21,598 nt of DNA from Paradesertivirga sp965650335 (GCA_965650335.1 CBFGOI010000085.1:1-21598), one strand, 5' to 3'. Shown: positions 1 through 9,308, counted from the stretch's first letter. The notes: generated from the sequence alone by a model not told the origin. Numbers and translations are program-made.

Positions 1-2189
1 CTAATGCGGACGTTCGTGTCGCTTTAAAGCCTTCTGAAGAAGGTGTTGCGTTGTTAAATCTATACGCAGCTCTTGGCGGCGGCGGTGCTACTAAAAAATT
101 ATCCAACGCTAAAGCTGAAACAGCATTAGGATTGGTTGCTAAAGAGTTATCAGCAGCAAAAGGGAAAGCTTTAGTTGTAAGTGGCTCTAATGATATTGCA
201 ACTCAAACCATTGTAAACAGTATCAATACTTTATTAGGAAGTTACGGTACTACCATCGATATCGCGAATCCTTCATACCAATATTTAGGTAATGATGCTG
301 ATTTTACTGCGTTTGTAGCTGAGATGCAACGGGGAGAAGTAGATGCGGTGTTTTTTCTGGATAGCAATCCAGCCTATAGCTCAATACTTACCAAAGAATT
401 TACTGAAGGATTAAAGAAGGTTAAGTTAAAAGTTTCTTTTGCTGACCGTCTGGACGAAACTGCGGCCTTATGTGATGTTATTGCTCCAATCCCGCATTAT
501 CTGGAAACATGGGGTGATTCAAACGCCGTTGCTGGTTATTTTACCATAGTTCAACCGGCAATTAATCCAGTGTATAATACTCGTCAGGCAGAACAAAGTT
601 TATTAATTTGGTCTGATAACCCTATTAAAAATTATTACCAATTCGTAAAAAATAATTGGGAAACCAGTCTTCTTCCTGGCGCAGGGTTAACCTGGAAAGA
701 GCTTTTACAAAAAGGTGTTGTAAATACAACCACAGTTTCTGCACCTGCTACAGGCGTTGGAGCTGCTGCCGTGACTAATTCAAGTTCGGCTTCTCAGGCC
801 ATACTTAGCGCTTCGGCTGCTTTATCAAAAGGTGGCGAAAATGCTACCGAGCTTACAATATATGAGTCGGTTGCTCTGCGCGATGGTAAGCACGCCAATA
901 ATGCATGGTTACAAGAATTGCCAGATCCGGTTTCTAAAGTGACTTGGGATAACTATGTTGCTATTAATCCGAAATATGCCGATAAACTAGGTGTTGCCGA
1001 GTTTGATTTACTTAAAGTAGAAGCGGAGGACGGTTATTCTGTAATTCTTCCTGCTCTTTACCAGCCAGGACAAGCAATGGGCACTGTTTCAATCGCTCTG
1101 GGTTATGGCCGTACCAAAGTTGGTAAAGTAGGCGATGAAGTAGGTAAAAATGCCTTCCCTTTCATGAAGTTTGCCAATGGTTCTTTACAGACCGCGACCT
1201 CGGTTAAAGTGAGTGCCGCTGGCGGTAAGTATGAGTTAGCTCAAACACAAACCCACCATTCCTACGAGGGACGTAACATTATTCGCGAAACAACTTTCGA
1301 CAAATATGTTCAGGATTCATATTCAGGAAGTGGAAAGAACGAAATGGAACATAAAACATATGATTTATGGCCAGAGCATAGACAATTAGGGCATAGCTGG
1401 GTTATGGCTATTGACCTAAATGCGTGTACAGGCTGTGGAGCGTGTATTGTTGCATGTAACGTTGAAAACAATATTCCTGTCGTTGGTCGTGATGAGGTTC
1501 GTCGTCGTCGTGAAATGCACTGGATTCGTATCGATCGTTACTATAGCTTCCAGGAAGAAGGAAAAGATGAGAATATAACTGAGGAGAACGAGATCGGCGA
1601 ATTGGCTGAGCGTAATAATCTTGAAGATGTTACTGTGGTTAATCAACCGATGTTGTGTCAGCATTGCGATCATGCACCTTGCGAAACAGTTTGCCCGGTT
1701 ATCGCTACAATGCACTCATCTGACGGATTGAACCATATGGCTTATAACCGTTGCGTGGGAACACGTTACTGCGCAAATAACTGTCCGTACAAAGTGCGTC
1801 GTTTTAACTGGTTCAACTATTGGAACGATTCGCGTTTTGACAATTACATGAATAACGAATTTACGCAATTGGTATTGAATCCGGATGTTACAACACGCTC
1901 TCGTGGTGTAATGGAAAAATGTACCATGTGTATCCAGCGTATTCAGGGTGGTAGATTGCAAGCTAAGATCGAGAAACGTCCTTTAAGGGATTTAGAGATA
2001 AAAACTGCATGTCAACAAACTTGTCCTACGAATGCGATCATCTTTGGCGACAAAAATGATCCAAACTCAGAAGTGAACAAGGCATTAGCTAATGAGCGGA
2101 CATATTATGTTTTGCAGGAACTAAATGTTCAGCCAGGTGTAGGTTATCAAACAAAAGTTAGAAACACAGCAGCGGAAGCACAAGCTTAA
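1..2189 (+). CDS. actB: Alternative complex III iron-sulfur subunit ActB (5' end truncated)
   Basis: The reading frame is open from base 3, so the true start lies upstream; the TTG at 51 is internal. About 728 residues are visible. ActB is the large periplasmic subunit of ACIII, a menaquinol:cytochrome c oxidoreductase unrelated to bc1. The first ~400 visible residues resemble the end of a molybdopterin-oxidoreductase-like domain. The C-terminal third is a ferredoxin-type domain with four cysteine groups: CTGCGACIVAC (from 1425), CQHCDHAPCETVCP (from 1656), CVGTRYCANNCP (from 1752), and CTMC...ACQQTCP (about 1920-2025). In the third group Thr (codon 1761-1763) replaces the second Cys, consistent with the one [3Fe-4S] and three [4Fe-4S] clusters known for ActB. 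actC follows after 29 bases. The call rests on the Cys pattern plus actC-F downstream and is secure. Confidence 0.95.
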   Translation, partial: NADVRVALKPSEEGVALLNLYAALGGGGATKKLSNAKAETALGLVAKELSAAKGKALVVSGSNDIATQTIVNSINTLLGSYGTTIDIANPSYQYLGNDADFTAFVAEMQRGEVDAVFFLDSNPAYSSILTKEFTEGLKKVKLKVSFADRLDETAALCDVIAPIPHYLETWGDSNAVAGYFTIVQPAINPVYNTRQAEQSLLIWSDNPIKNYYQFVKNNWETSLLPGAGLTWKELLQKGVVNTTTVSAPATGVGAAAVTNSSSASQAILSASAALSKGGENATELTIYESVALRDGKHANNAWLQELPDPVSKVTWDNYVAINPKYADKLGVAEFDLLKVEAEDGYSVILPALYQPGQAMGTVSIALGYGRTKVGKVGDEVGKNAFPFMKFANGSLQTATSVKVSAAGGKYELAQTQTHHSYEGRNIIRETTFDKYVQDSYSGSGKNEMEHKTYDLWPEHRQLGHSWVMAIDLNACTGCGACIVACNVENNIPVVGRDEVRRRREMHWIRIDRYYSFQEEGKDENITEENEIGELAERNNLEDVTVVNQPMLCQHCDHAPCETVCPVIATMHSSDGLNHMAYNRCVGTRYCANNCPYKVRRFNWFNYWNDSRFDNYMNNEFTQLVLNPDVTTRSRGVMEKCTMCIQRIQGGRLQAKIEKRPLRDLEIKTACQQTCPTNAIIFGDKNDPNSEVNKALANERTYYVLQELNVQPGVGYQTKVRNTAAEAQA

Positions 2190-2218
2190 TTGATTACTAT
2201 TAAGAGTTTAAGAAGATT

Positions 2219-3682
2219 ATGTCAGCACATAACGAATCAATATTAAGGGAACCACTAATCACAGGTGGGAATATTACCTATTCAAAAATCACCGATGATA
2301 TTTTGGTGCCTGTTGAAAATAAGCCCAATAAAGCCTGGTGGATAGGTTTTACAGTTGCAGCACTTTTTGCGCTTTTATGGGTAGTATCTGTAGGCTACAC
2401 ATTCTGGACAGGTATTGGTGCCTGGGGACTAAACAAAACGGTAGGTTGGGCATGGGATATCACCGGCTTCGTATGGTGGGTTGGTATTGGTCACGCCGGA
2501 ACACTTATTTCTGCGGTATTATTACTGTTCCGTCAAAACTGGCGTAATTCCATCAACCGTTCCGCAGAAGCGATGACTATATTTGCAGTTATCTGCGCGG
2601 CTACTTATGTCGTTTCTCACATGGGTCGTCCGTGGTTGGCATATTGGCCATTGCCACTTCCCAATCAATTTGGATCATTATGGGTGAACTTTAACTCTCC
2701 ATTGGTATGGGACGTATTTGCGATCTCAACCTATTTTTCTGTATCACTGGTTTTCTGGTACACAGGTTTATTACCGGATATCGCTACCATACGTGACAGA
2801 GCTACTGGCTTACGTAAAAGAATTTATAGTATCCTTTCTTTCGGATGGGCAGGTTCCATTAAAAACTGGCAACGTTTCGAATCTGTGTCGCTAATTCTTG
2901 CAGGGGTATCTACTCCGCTGGTATTATCAGTTCACACGATCGTATCCATGGACTTTGCAACTTCTTTGGAACCAGGATGGCACACTACGATTTTCCCTCC
3001 TTACTTCGTTGCCGGAGCTATTTTCTCTGGTTTTGCGATGGTGCAAACCTTGTTATTGGTTGTGCGTAAGGTAATGAACTTTGAAAACTACATTACCATG
3101 TTCCATATCGAGTCGATGAATAAAATCATTATCGTAACTGGTTCAATTGTGGGTGTAGCCTATTTAACAGAGTTATTTATTGCATGGTATTCAGGTGTAG
3201 AATACGAACAGTATGCTTTCTTAAATCGTGTTAGCGGACCATACTGGTGGGCCTACTGGAGTATGATGACCTGTAACGTAATTTCTCCGCAGCTTTTCTG
3301 GTTCAAGAAAATACGTACAAGTATTGTCGCATCCTGGATCTTGTCAATCGTGGTAAACATTGGTATGTGGTTCGAGCGTTTCGTAATCATTGTTACCTCT
3401 TTACACCGTGATTATCTTCCATCAAGCTGGGCAATGTTTTATCCTTCGGTAGTGGATGTTTGTATATTCCTTGGCTCGATTGGTTTATTTTTTACCTTAT
3501 TCTTATTATTCCTGCGGGTACTTCCAGCTATTGCGATAGCTGAGGTTAAATTAATCCTGAAGAGTGCAAGTGATCAGGTGAAACAAAAACAGATTCGTGA
3601 TGGACATGTGAAGTCGGAACAAGCTGAATTCTATCAGGATTCTTTAGAAAAGTATGATAGTGTAGATTACCTAAAAGTTTAA
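2219..3682 (+). CDS. actC: Alternative complex III membrane subunit ActC (NrfD/PsrC-like)
   Basis: This 487-residue polytopic membrane protein belongs to the NrfD/polysulfide reductase family. In ACIII, ActC sits beneath the ActB iron-sulfur domain and forms the main quinol-binding subunit. The sequence shows about ten hydrophobic segments. The early stretch FVWWVGIGHAGTLISAVLLL and the following RQNWRNSINRSAEAMT are characteristic of the family. The N-terminal ~40 residues and the C-terminal ~45 residues (charged, Gln/Lys/Glu-rich) are soluble. The ATG at 2219 is preceded by AAGAAG a few bases upstream, which acts as a modest ribosome binding site. actD begins two bases after the stop, so the two are probably translationally coupled. 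Length and position between actB and actD match the usual ACIII order. Confidence 0.95.
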   Translation: MSAHNESILREPLITGGNITYSKITDDILVPVENKPNKAWWIGFTVAALFALLWVVSVGYTFWTGIGAWGLNKTVGWAWDITGFVWWVGIGHAGTLISAVLLLFRQNWRNSINRSAEAMTIFAVICAATYVVSHMGRPWLAYWPLPLPNQFGSLWVNFNSPLVWDVFAISTYFSVSLVFWYTGLLPDIATIRDRATGLRKRIYSILSFGWAGSIKNWQRFESVSLILAGVSTPLVLSVHTIVSMDFATSLEPGWHTTIFPPYFVAGAIFSGFAMVQTLLLVVRKVMNFENYITMFHIESMNKIIIVTGSIVGVAYLTELFIAWYSGVEYEQYAFLNRVSGPYWWAYWSMMTCNVISPQLFWFKKIRTSIVASWILSIVVNIGMWFERFVIIVTSLHRDYLPSSWAMFYPSVVDVCIFLGSIGLFFTLFLLFLRVLPAIAIAEVKLILKSASDQVKQKQIRDGHVKSEQAEFYQDSLEKYDSVDYLKV

Positions 3683-3684
3683 CA

Positions 3685-4221
3685 ATGAGCAACACAAAAT
3701 ATATTTTAGGTCATTTTGAAGATCCTGATGATATGATGCACGGGATCGAAAAATTACAAGAGAACAATATAAGCATCTATGATGCATACACTCCGATCCC
3801 TATTCATGGAATTGAAGAGAAATTAGGGTATAAACGTTCACGCTTACCTATAGCAGCATTTTGCTTTGGATGCGTTGGCACCTTAACTGCCTTCTCTTTA
3901 ATTTATTTTACAATGGTTTATGATTGGCCAATGAATATTGGTGGTAAACCAGCATTTTCGATGCCAAACTATATTCCAATTGGGTTTGAGCTAACTGTAC
4001 TTTTTGCTTCGTTCGGAATGATGGCCTGTTTCTTTTTCGCAAATCATTTTTTCCCCGGACGTGCCCCAAGAGTTATGGATTTGAGAGCAACAAACGATAG
4101 GTTTATTATAGCGATTGATGCAAAGTCGAATCCTTACCCTGATAAAATTGTCGATTTATTAAACGAAGCCGGTGCTGTAGAAATCATGCACAACGAAAGG
4201 AAATATGTTAGTTATGAATAA
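3685..4221 (+). CDS. actD: Alternative complex III subunit ActD (DUF3341)
   Basis: This 178-residue protein has the DUF3341 layout: a soluble N-terminal region of about 50 residues beginning YILGHFEDPDDMMHGIEKL, two transmembrane segments (about residues 53-77 and 95-120), and a short soluble tail. ActD is a small integral subunit of ACIII that packs against ActC and ActF; it carries no visible cofactor-binding motif. The gene starts two bases after actC stops, and its last codons overlap the start of actE (ATG at 4205 or 4214 against a stop at 4219-4221). Such overlap suggests stoichiometric co-translation of the complex. Confidence 0.93.
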   Translation: MSNTKYILGHFEDPDDMMHGIEKLQENNISIYDAYTPIPIHGIEEKLGYKRSRLPIAAFCFGCVGTLTAFSLIYFTMVYDWPMNIGGKPAFSMPNYIPIGFELTVLFASFGMMACFFFANHFFPGRAPRVMDLRATNDRFIIAIDAKSNPYPDKIVDLLNEAGAVEIMHNERKYVSYE

Positions 4222-4804
4222 GCTCAGGATATTAAGCCTTACCTTTTTAACAGTTGCATCTGCAGCTTTTATATCATCGTGTGGCGATAAGAAAAGTCCG
4301 GGTTGGGAATATGCCCGCAATATGTATGATCCGATTGCCTACAATCCTGATCAGGCAAATGAAAACTTTGCTAATAAGCAATCAGCGCAGTTGCCTCCTG
4401 AGGGTACAACACCTGTAGGATACGATAGGGTTATTGAAGATTATCCGAATACAATCGAAGGATATAATGCTGCAAGCGTGAGTTTGAAGAATCCACTTCC
4501 AGTGAATGCTGTTACATTAGGCGAAGGAAAAGTATTGTTTAAAAATATGTGCTCTCATTGTCACGGTACTACCGGAAATGGTGATGGAACCATCATTAAA
4601 CTTGAGAAATTTCCACCTCCACCATCATATTCTAAAGGAAATTCATCTAGAGGAGGAGCCATGAAGGATTTAACCGATGGAAAAATTTTTCACACTATAA
4701 CTTACGGTGTTAACCTTATGGGTCCTCATCGTACGCAACTTTCTCCTACAGAGCGATGGAAGATCGTAATGTATGTTCATGAATTGCAAAAAGCTCAATT
4801 TTAA
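4214..4804 (+). CDS. actE: Alternative complex III monoheme cytochrome c lipoprotein ActE
   Basis: From ATG 4214 the product is 196 residues. It opens with a lipoprotein signal (MNKLRILSLTF..., lipobox ISSC, Cys23) followed by the ActE-type segment MYDPIAYNPDQ. A class I cytochrome c fold carries one heme motif, CSHCH (Cys113, Cys116, His117); Met169 in NLMGPH is a plausible sixth ligand. As the lipid-anchored monoheme subunit, ActE probably accepts electrons from the ACIII heme/iron-sulfur chain and passes them to the CuA domain of CoxB encoded two genes later. An in-frame ATG at 4205 would add three residues (MLV) and is closer to GAAAGG at 4195-4200, but 4214 gives a normal signal peptide. 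Either start overlaps the end of actD. Confidence 0.93.
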   Translation: MNKLRILSLTFLTVASAAFISSCGDKKSPGWEYARNMYDPIAYNPDQANENFANKQSAQLPPEGTTPVGYDRVIEDYPNTIEGYNAASVSLKNPLPVNAVTLGEGKVLFKNMCSHCHGTTGNGDGTIIKLEKFPPPPSYSKGNSSRGGAMKDLTDGKIFHTITYGVNLMGPHRTQLSPTERWKIVMYVHELQKAQF

Positions 4805-4819
4805 AGTTTTAGCCAAAAA

Positions 4820-6055
4820 ATGGGAACTCACAATCATATAACACATAATTTTAGCGAACAATTCGAATTTTCGGGTAAAGCAAAAACCTGGACCCTGGTT
4901 GCTATACTAATTGGTATAATAGCAATTGCATATGGGTTCCTAATCGATTCTTCGGAGCATCATTCTGAACGGACATTTGCGAATTTACTTTTAATGGGGT
5001 ATTACTTTACCTGTGTTTGCGCAGCGGGAGCATTCTTTCTAGCTATTCAATTTGTTGCTCAGGCAGGATGGTCGACAGGTTTGCTTCGGATACCTCAGGC
5101 ATTTGCTAAGGTTTTACCTATCGCGGCAGTAATTTTAATTTTAATCATTATTGCAGGTCTTTTTAGTCATAATTTATATCATCATTGGCACCAGGAAGGT
5201 ATCGCAGTAAAAGGCAATGAAAATTTTGATCCGGTGATCGCCGAAAAAGCAAGCTTTTTAAACGTCCCATTCTTTTTAGTGCGTCAGGTAGTGTTTTTAG
5301 GGATATATAGCATTTTCGCTGTATTACTTGCTCGTTATTCATATAATGAAGATAAGGTTGGCGGATTAGTCAATCACAACAAAAGCATTAAGATGTCGAC
5401 TATCTTTTTGGTGATATTTGGCTTTACAACTCCTATCTGGTCATTTGATACCATAATGTCAATTGAGGCGCACTGGTTCTCAACCATGTTTGGTTGGTAT
5501 AATTTTGCAGCCATGTGGGTGAGCGGATTATGCGCTATAACCGTTACCTTAATTTTATTGAAAAAGGCCGGATATTTCACATGGATTAACATGAATCACT
5601 TGCATGACCTTGGCAAGCTTATTTTTGCATTCTCTATTTTCTGGACCTATGTGTGGTTTGCACAATTTATATTGATTTGGTACGCTAATATACCTGAGGA
5701 GAGTGTTTATTTTTATAAAAGATGGGAGCCTGAATACAAGTTCTGGTTCTGGTTGAATATTGTAATCAATTTCCTTTGCCCTGTACTAATACTTATGACC
5801 CGGGATTCTAAGCGCCAGATGAATACTTTATTGTTTGTGGCTATATTATTGCTTTGCGGACACTGGTTGGATTATTACCTGATGATCATGCCTGGTAGTT
5901 TAGAAAGTCACCGTGATTTTGGAATAACCGAAATTGGAATCGCAATTGGTTTCACCGGATTGTTCAGCTTTTTAATGCTCAGCAAACTTGCAAGCAAACC
6001 ATTGGTTCCACAGAACCATCCATTATTGGAAGAAAGCTTACATCATCAGATTTAA
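4820..6055 (+). CDS. actF: Alternative complex III membrane subunit ActF
   Basis: This 411-residue polytopic membrane protein has about ten hydrophobic segments and is the ActF subunit, a distant homologue of the ActC/NrfD fold that forms the second large membrane module of ACIII. Features typical of the family include an early TWTLVAILIGIIAIAYGFL helix, a charged periplasmic stretch around LYHHWHQEGIAVKGNENFDP, and later YANIPEESVYFYKRWEP. The N-terminus is short and His-containing (GTHNHITHNF). The gene follows actE after 15 bases. A 34-base gap then leads to coxB, with no terminator visible, so the complex III and oxidase genes appear to share a transcript. Confidence 0.94.
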   Translation: MGTHNHITHNFSEQFEFSGKAKTWTLVAILIGIIAIAYGFLIDSSEHHSERTFANLLLMGYYFTCVCAAGAFFLAIQFVAQAGWSTGLLRIPQAFAKVLPIAAVILILIIIAGLFSHNLYHHWHQEGIAVKGNENFDPVIAEKASFLNVPFFLVRQVVFLGIYSIFAVLLARYSYNEDKVGGLVNHNKSIKMSTIFLVIFGFTTPIWSFDTIMSIEAHWFSTMFGWYNFAAMWVSGLCAITVTLILLKKAGYFTWINMNHLHDLGKLIFAFSIFWTYVWFAQFILIWYANIPEESVYFYKRWEPEYKFWFWLNIVINFLCPVLILMTRDSKRQMNTLLFVAILLLCGHWLDYYLMIMPGSLESHRDFGITEIGIAIGFTGLFSFLMLSKLASKPLVPQNHPLLEESLHHQI

Positions 6056-6089
6056 GAAAGCTATTTATTAACGAATTGCAGATAAAAAA

Positions 6090-7397
6090 ATGAGTTTTAA
6101 TAAATTAATAAAAGTCAGAGTATTCTTTATAGCAATGACTATTTGCCTGCTGGCTTTATCAGGATCTGCTATTGCGCAGGGCGCATTAAAAGAAACTGTA
6201 GAAGGAGACAAAGTTGCGGCGGATACAGCACAGCAGATAAACTCGTCGACAGGATCTATCGGTGAAACTCCGGTAGAAGTATCAGAAACAGCTGCTGACG
6301 ATCCGAGTACTCTTGAAGCCGCTGAGGTTAAAGACAATTCGGCTTTATATAAATCAGTATCCTACTATCTTTTAGCTTTTTTCCTTTTATGTGTTTTTAT
6401 AGCCATTATCGGGAAGGTATTGAGAGTCTATGAATTAACCAGTGAGATTCACGGTAAGAAGAAACAACTTAACTGGAACAAAATTCAGGGGGGGCTTTTT
6501 GCTATAACCCTGGTTCTTGGTCTTTACGGCACGTATTGGTCATATAAGGTTTGGGGAAATATGTCTTCCGGTGAATCAGCCTCTGAACACGGCCTTGTTT
6601 TGGATTCCATGCTAATGACTACCATTGTTATTACAACAATCGTGTTTGTCATCACTCAAATATTATTATTCGGTTTTGCCTTCAGATATTCTGCTGATGA
6701 CAGACGAAAAGCATATTTCTATCCTCACAATAATTTCATCGAAAGACTTTGGACCATCATCCCTGCTCTTGCGCTGACAGCCTTGGTTTTATACGGATTC
6801 TTCACATGGAGGACAATTACCAGTCCATCTGATGCCGATATAAAGAATGCTTTAAACATCGAAGTAACCGGCGAGCAGTTTAAATGGAATGTGAGATATG
6901 CCGGAGAGAACAATGAACTGGGTTTGAGAAATTATAAGCTTATCAGTGCAACCAACTCTTTGGGAATTGATTTTAAAGATCCAAAAAGCTGGGACGATAA
7001 ACTCGGTAACGAAATCGTGCTACCTGTAGGTAAGCCCGTGCGCTTTACGATACGTTCTAAGGATGTTTTACATAGCTTCTATATGCCCGAGTTTAGAGCT
7101 CAAATCAATGCAGTACCGGGAATGCCGACCTATTTCCAGCTTACCCCGCGTTTGACTACAGAGCAGATGCGTGAAAAGACCGGAAATGCTGCATTTAAAT
7201 ACACATTACTCTGTGCAAAAATTTGCGGTGCCGGACATTATAATATGCAATACACAATTAAAGTTGTTAGTGAGTCGGAATATGCAGAGTGGATAGCAAA
7301 TCAACCTTTATTCTTCAACGACGACATGAAGAAAGAGTTGCAGGCCGCACAAAAAAGCGAAGTTGCAGCAAGTAATAAATTAGCATTAAACAAATAA
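6090..7397 (+). CDS. coxB: Cytochrome c oxidase subunit II (CuA subunit)
   Basis: This 435-residue product is the electron-entry subunit of the aa3 oxidase. A signal peptide (residues 1-29, ending SAIAQ) precedes an acidic linker. There are then four hydrophobic segments (about 91-111, 133-153, 175-197, 219-238), whereas canonical subunit II has two; the last two correspond to the usual hairpin, so the first two are an N-terminal extension. The C-terminal cupredoxin domain has the complete CuA set: His328, Cys375, Cys379, His383 and Met386 (CAKICGAGHYNM). The residue between the cysteines that is usually Glu is Lys377. No cytochrome c domain is fused at the C-terminus, so this is aa3 rather than caa3. 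The gene lies between actF and coxA. Confidence 0.96.
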   Translation: MSFNKLIKVRVFFIAMTICLLALSGSAIAQGALKETVEGDKVAADTAQQINSSTGSIGETPVEVSETAADDPSTLEAAEVKDNSALYKSVSYYLLAFFLLCVFIAIIGKVLRVYELTSEIHGKKKQLNWNKIQGGLFAITLVLGLYGTYWSYKVWGNMSSGESASEHGLVLDSMLMTTIVITTIVFVITQILLFGFAFRYSADDRRKAYFYPHNNFIERLWTIIPALALTALVLYGFFTWRTITSPSDADIKNALNIEVTGEQFKWNVRYAGENNELGLRNYKLISATNSLGIDFKDPKSWDDKLGNEIVLPVGKPVRFTIRSKDVLHSFYMPEFRAQINAVPGMPTYFQLTPRLTTEQMREKTGNAAFKYTLLCAKICGAGHYNMQYTIKVVSESEYAEWIANQPLFFNDDMKKELQAAQKSEVAASNKLALNK

Positions 7398-7415
7398 TTT
7401 CAGATACAGCGAGAT

Positions 7416-9308
7416 ATGGCAAGCACAGCGATTCAGCATACATTAGAGCATTCTGGACATAGCCACGATGATCATGGTCATCACCATGAAACTTTTCTGA
7501 CTAAGTATATATTTAGTCAGGATCACAAAATGATTGCAAAGCAATTCCTTATCACCGGCATAATCATGGCGGTTATTGGGATGTTTCTTTCTATACTTTT
7601 CCGTATTCAGCTTGGCTGGCCTGATCAAAGCTTTCCTTTATTGGAAACTTTCTTAGGGAAATGGGCAGAAGGCGGCAGAATTAAACCGGATTTTTATTTA
7701 GCACTGGTTACCATACACGGTACCATCATGGTGTTTTTTGTACTTACTGCGGGCTTAAGCGGAACTTTCAGTAACCTTTTAATTCCATTACAAATTGGCG
7801 CCCGTGATATGGCGTCTCCGTTTGTAAACATGCTATCGTACTGGTTCTTCTTCACCGCTTGCGTAATTATGATGAGCTCTTTCTTCGTCGAAAGCGGACC
7901 TGCGAGCGCTGGTTGGACGATTTATCCGCCTTTATCTGCATTGCCTCAGGCAATATCTGGTTCGGCAGCGGGTATGACTTTATGGTTGATCAGCATGGTG
8001 TTTTTTATTGCGTCATCATTGATGGGTGCATTGAATTATATCAGTACAGTACTTAATATGCGTACTAAAGGGATGGATATGTGGAAGATGCCATTGACAA
8101 TATGGTCGTTTTTCTTAACAGCAGTCCTTGGTGTGCTATCTTTCCCTGTACTTGTGGCTGGGGTTGTATTATTAATTTTCGATCGCAGTTTCGGTACAAG
8201 TTTTTATTTGTCAGAAATTGTTGTTCAAGGTCAGGTGTTACCGAACCAGGGTGGTAGCCCGATTTTATTTCAGCATTTATTTTGGTTCCTTGGTCACCCC
8301 GAAGTTTACATCGTTATTATGCCAGCAATGGGAATAGCGTCTGAGGTAATGGCCACCAATGCGCGTAAGCCGATCTTTGGATATCATGCCATGGTTTACT
8401 CGTTAATAGGTATTAGCGTATTGTCGTTCATTGTCTGGGGACACCATATGTTTGTTACCGGGATGAATCCGTTTTTAGGAGGGGTGTTCATGATAACGAC
8501 ATTGATTATTGCGGTGCCTTCTGCAGTGAAATCATTTAACTGGCTGGCAACTATCTGGCGCGGAAATATTCGTTTTACTCCGGCAATGATGTTTGCAATC
8601 GGTTTGGTTTCTTTCTTTATCTCTGGTGGTTTGACCGGTATTTTTCTTGGTAATGCAGCGCTGGATATTCCTTTACACGATACGTATTTTGTTGTAGCTC
8701 ACTTTCACCTTGTGATGGGGTCGGCAGCAATTTGTGGAATGCTTTGCGGTGTGTATCACTGGTTCCCTAAAATGTTTGGAAGATTGATGGATGAGAAACT
8801 CGGATATTTACACTTCTGGTTCACATTTATTGGAGCTTACCTTGTATTCTTCCCGATGCACTTCATGGGGCTTGATGGTGTACCTCGTCGTTACTATGCC
8901 TTTACGGAGTTTGAATTTATGAAAGAGTGGCTAACGGTAAATACCTTTGTTTCATGGGCTGCAATTATTGCTGCATTAGGACAGGTTGCCTTCCTTTGGA
9001 ACTTTTTCCACTCGATATTTTACGGCAAAAAGACTACCCAAAATCCATGGGACTCGAATACAATGGAATGGACTACTCCTGTGGAGCATCTTCATGGAAA
9101 TTGGCCTGGCGAAATTCCAACAGTTTATCGTTGGCCGTACGACTACAGTAAGCCTGGTCATGCAGAAGATTTTATTCCGCAGACAACTCCTTTCTCTCAG
9201 ACTATGAGCTCAAATCTTCCTCATGATTTCGAAGGAAATCCTGAAGCTGAAAGAATTCAATTAGAGTGGCAGAAAAAACAACAGGCAGAAGCTGAACAAA
9301 GCGTTTAA
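7416..9308 (+). CDS. coxA: Cytochrome c oxidase subunit I (aa3-type heme-copper oxidase)
   Basis: This 630-residue catalytic subunit reduces O2 to water and pumps protons. All ligands are visible: heme a His101 and His431, heme a3 His429 (HDTYFVVAHFHLVMG), and CuB His294, His343 and His344. Tyr298 in GHPEVY is the His-Tyr cross-link partner. Glu296 in the same motif marks an A1-type oxidase. Asp131 (GARDMASP) and Lys372 (SAVKSFNW) match the D- and K-channel entrance residues, so both proton pathways appear intact. The N-terminal 27 residues are rich in His (SHDDHGHHHETF), on what should be the cytoplasmic face. The start ATG at 7416 is 18 bases after coxB. A terminator-like hairpin follows the stop. 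Confidence 0.97.
   Translation: MASTAIQHTLEHSGHSHDDHGHHHETFLTKYIFSQDHKMIAKQFLITGIIMAVIGMFLSILFRIQLGWPDQSFPLLETFLGKWAEGGRIKPDFYLALVTIHGTIMVFFVLTAGLSGTFSNLLIPLQIGARDMASPFVNMLSYWFFFTACVIMMSSFFVESGPASAGWTIYPPLSALPQAISGSAAGMTLWLISMVFFIASSLMGALNYISTVLNMRTKGMDMWKMPLTIWSFFLTAVLGVLSFPVLVAGVVLLIFDRSFGTSFYLSEIVVQGQVLPNQGGSPILFQHLFWFLGHPEVYIVIMPAMGIASEVMATNARKPIFGYHAMVYSLIGISVLSFIVWGHHMFVTGMNPFLGGVFMITTLIIAVPSAVKSFNWLATIWRGNIRFTPAMMFAIGLVSFFISGGLTGIFLGNAALDIPLHDTYFVVAHFHLVMGSAAICGMLCGVYHWFPKMFGRLMDEKLGYLHFWFTFIGAYLVFFPMHFMGLDGVPRRYYAFTEFEFMKEWLTVNTFVSWAAIIAALGQVAFLWNFFHSIFYGKKTTQNPWDSNTMEWTTPVEHLHGNWPGEIPTVYRWPYDYSKPGHAEDFIPQTTPFSQTMSSNLPHDFEGNPEAERIQLEWQKKQQAEAEQSV

Noticed and set aside
1416..1961. Minus-strand frames opposite the actB iron-sulfur domain
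   Set aside because: Antisense shadows of a strongly conserved coding region; no domain or start signal.
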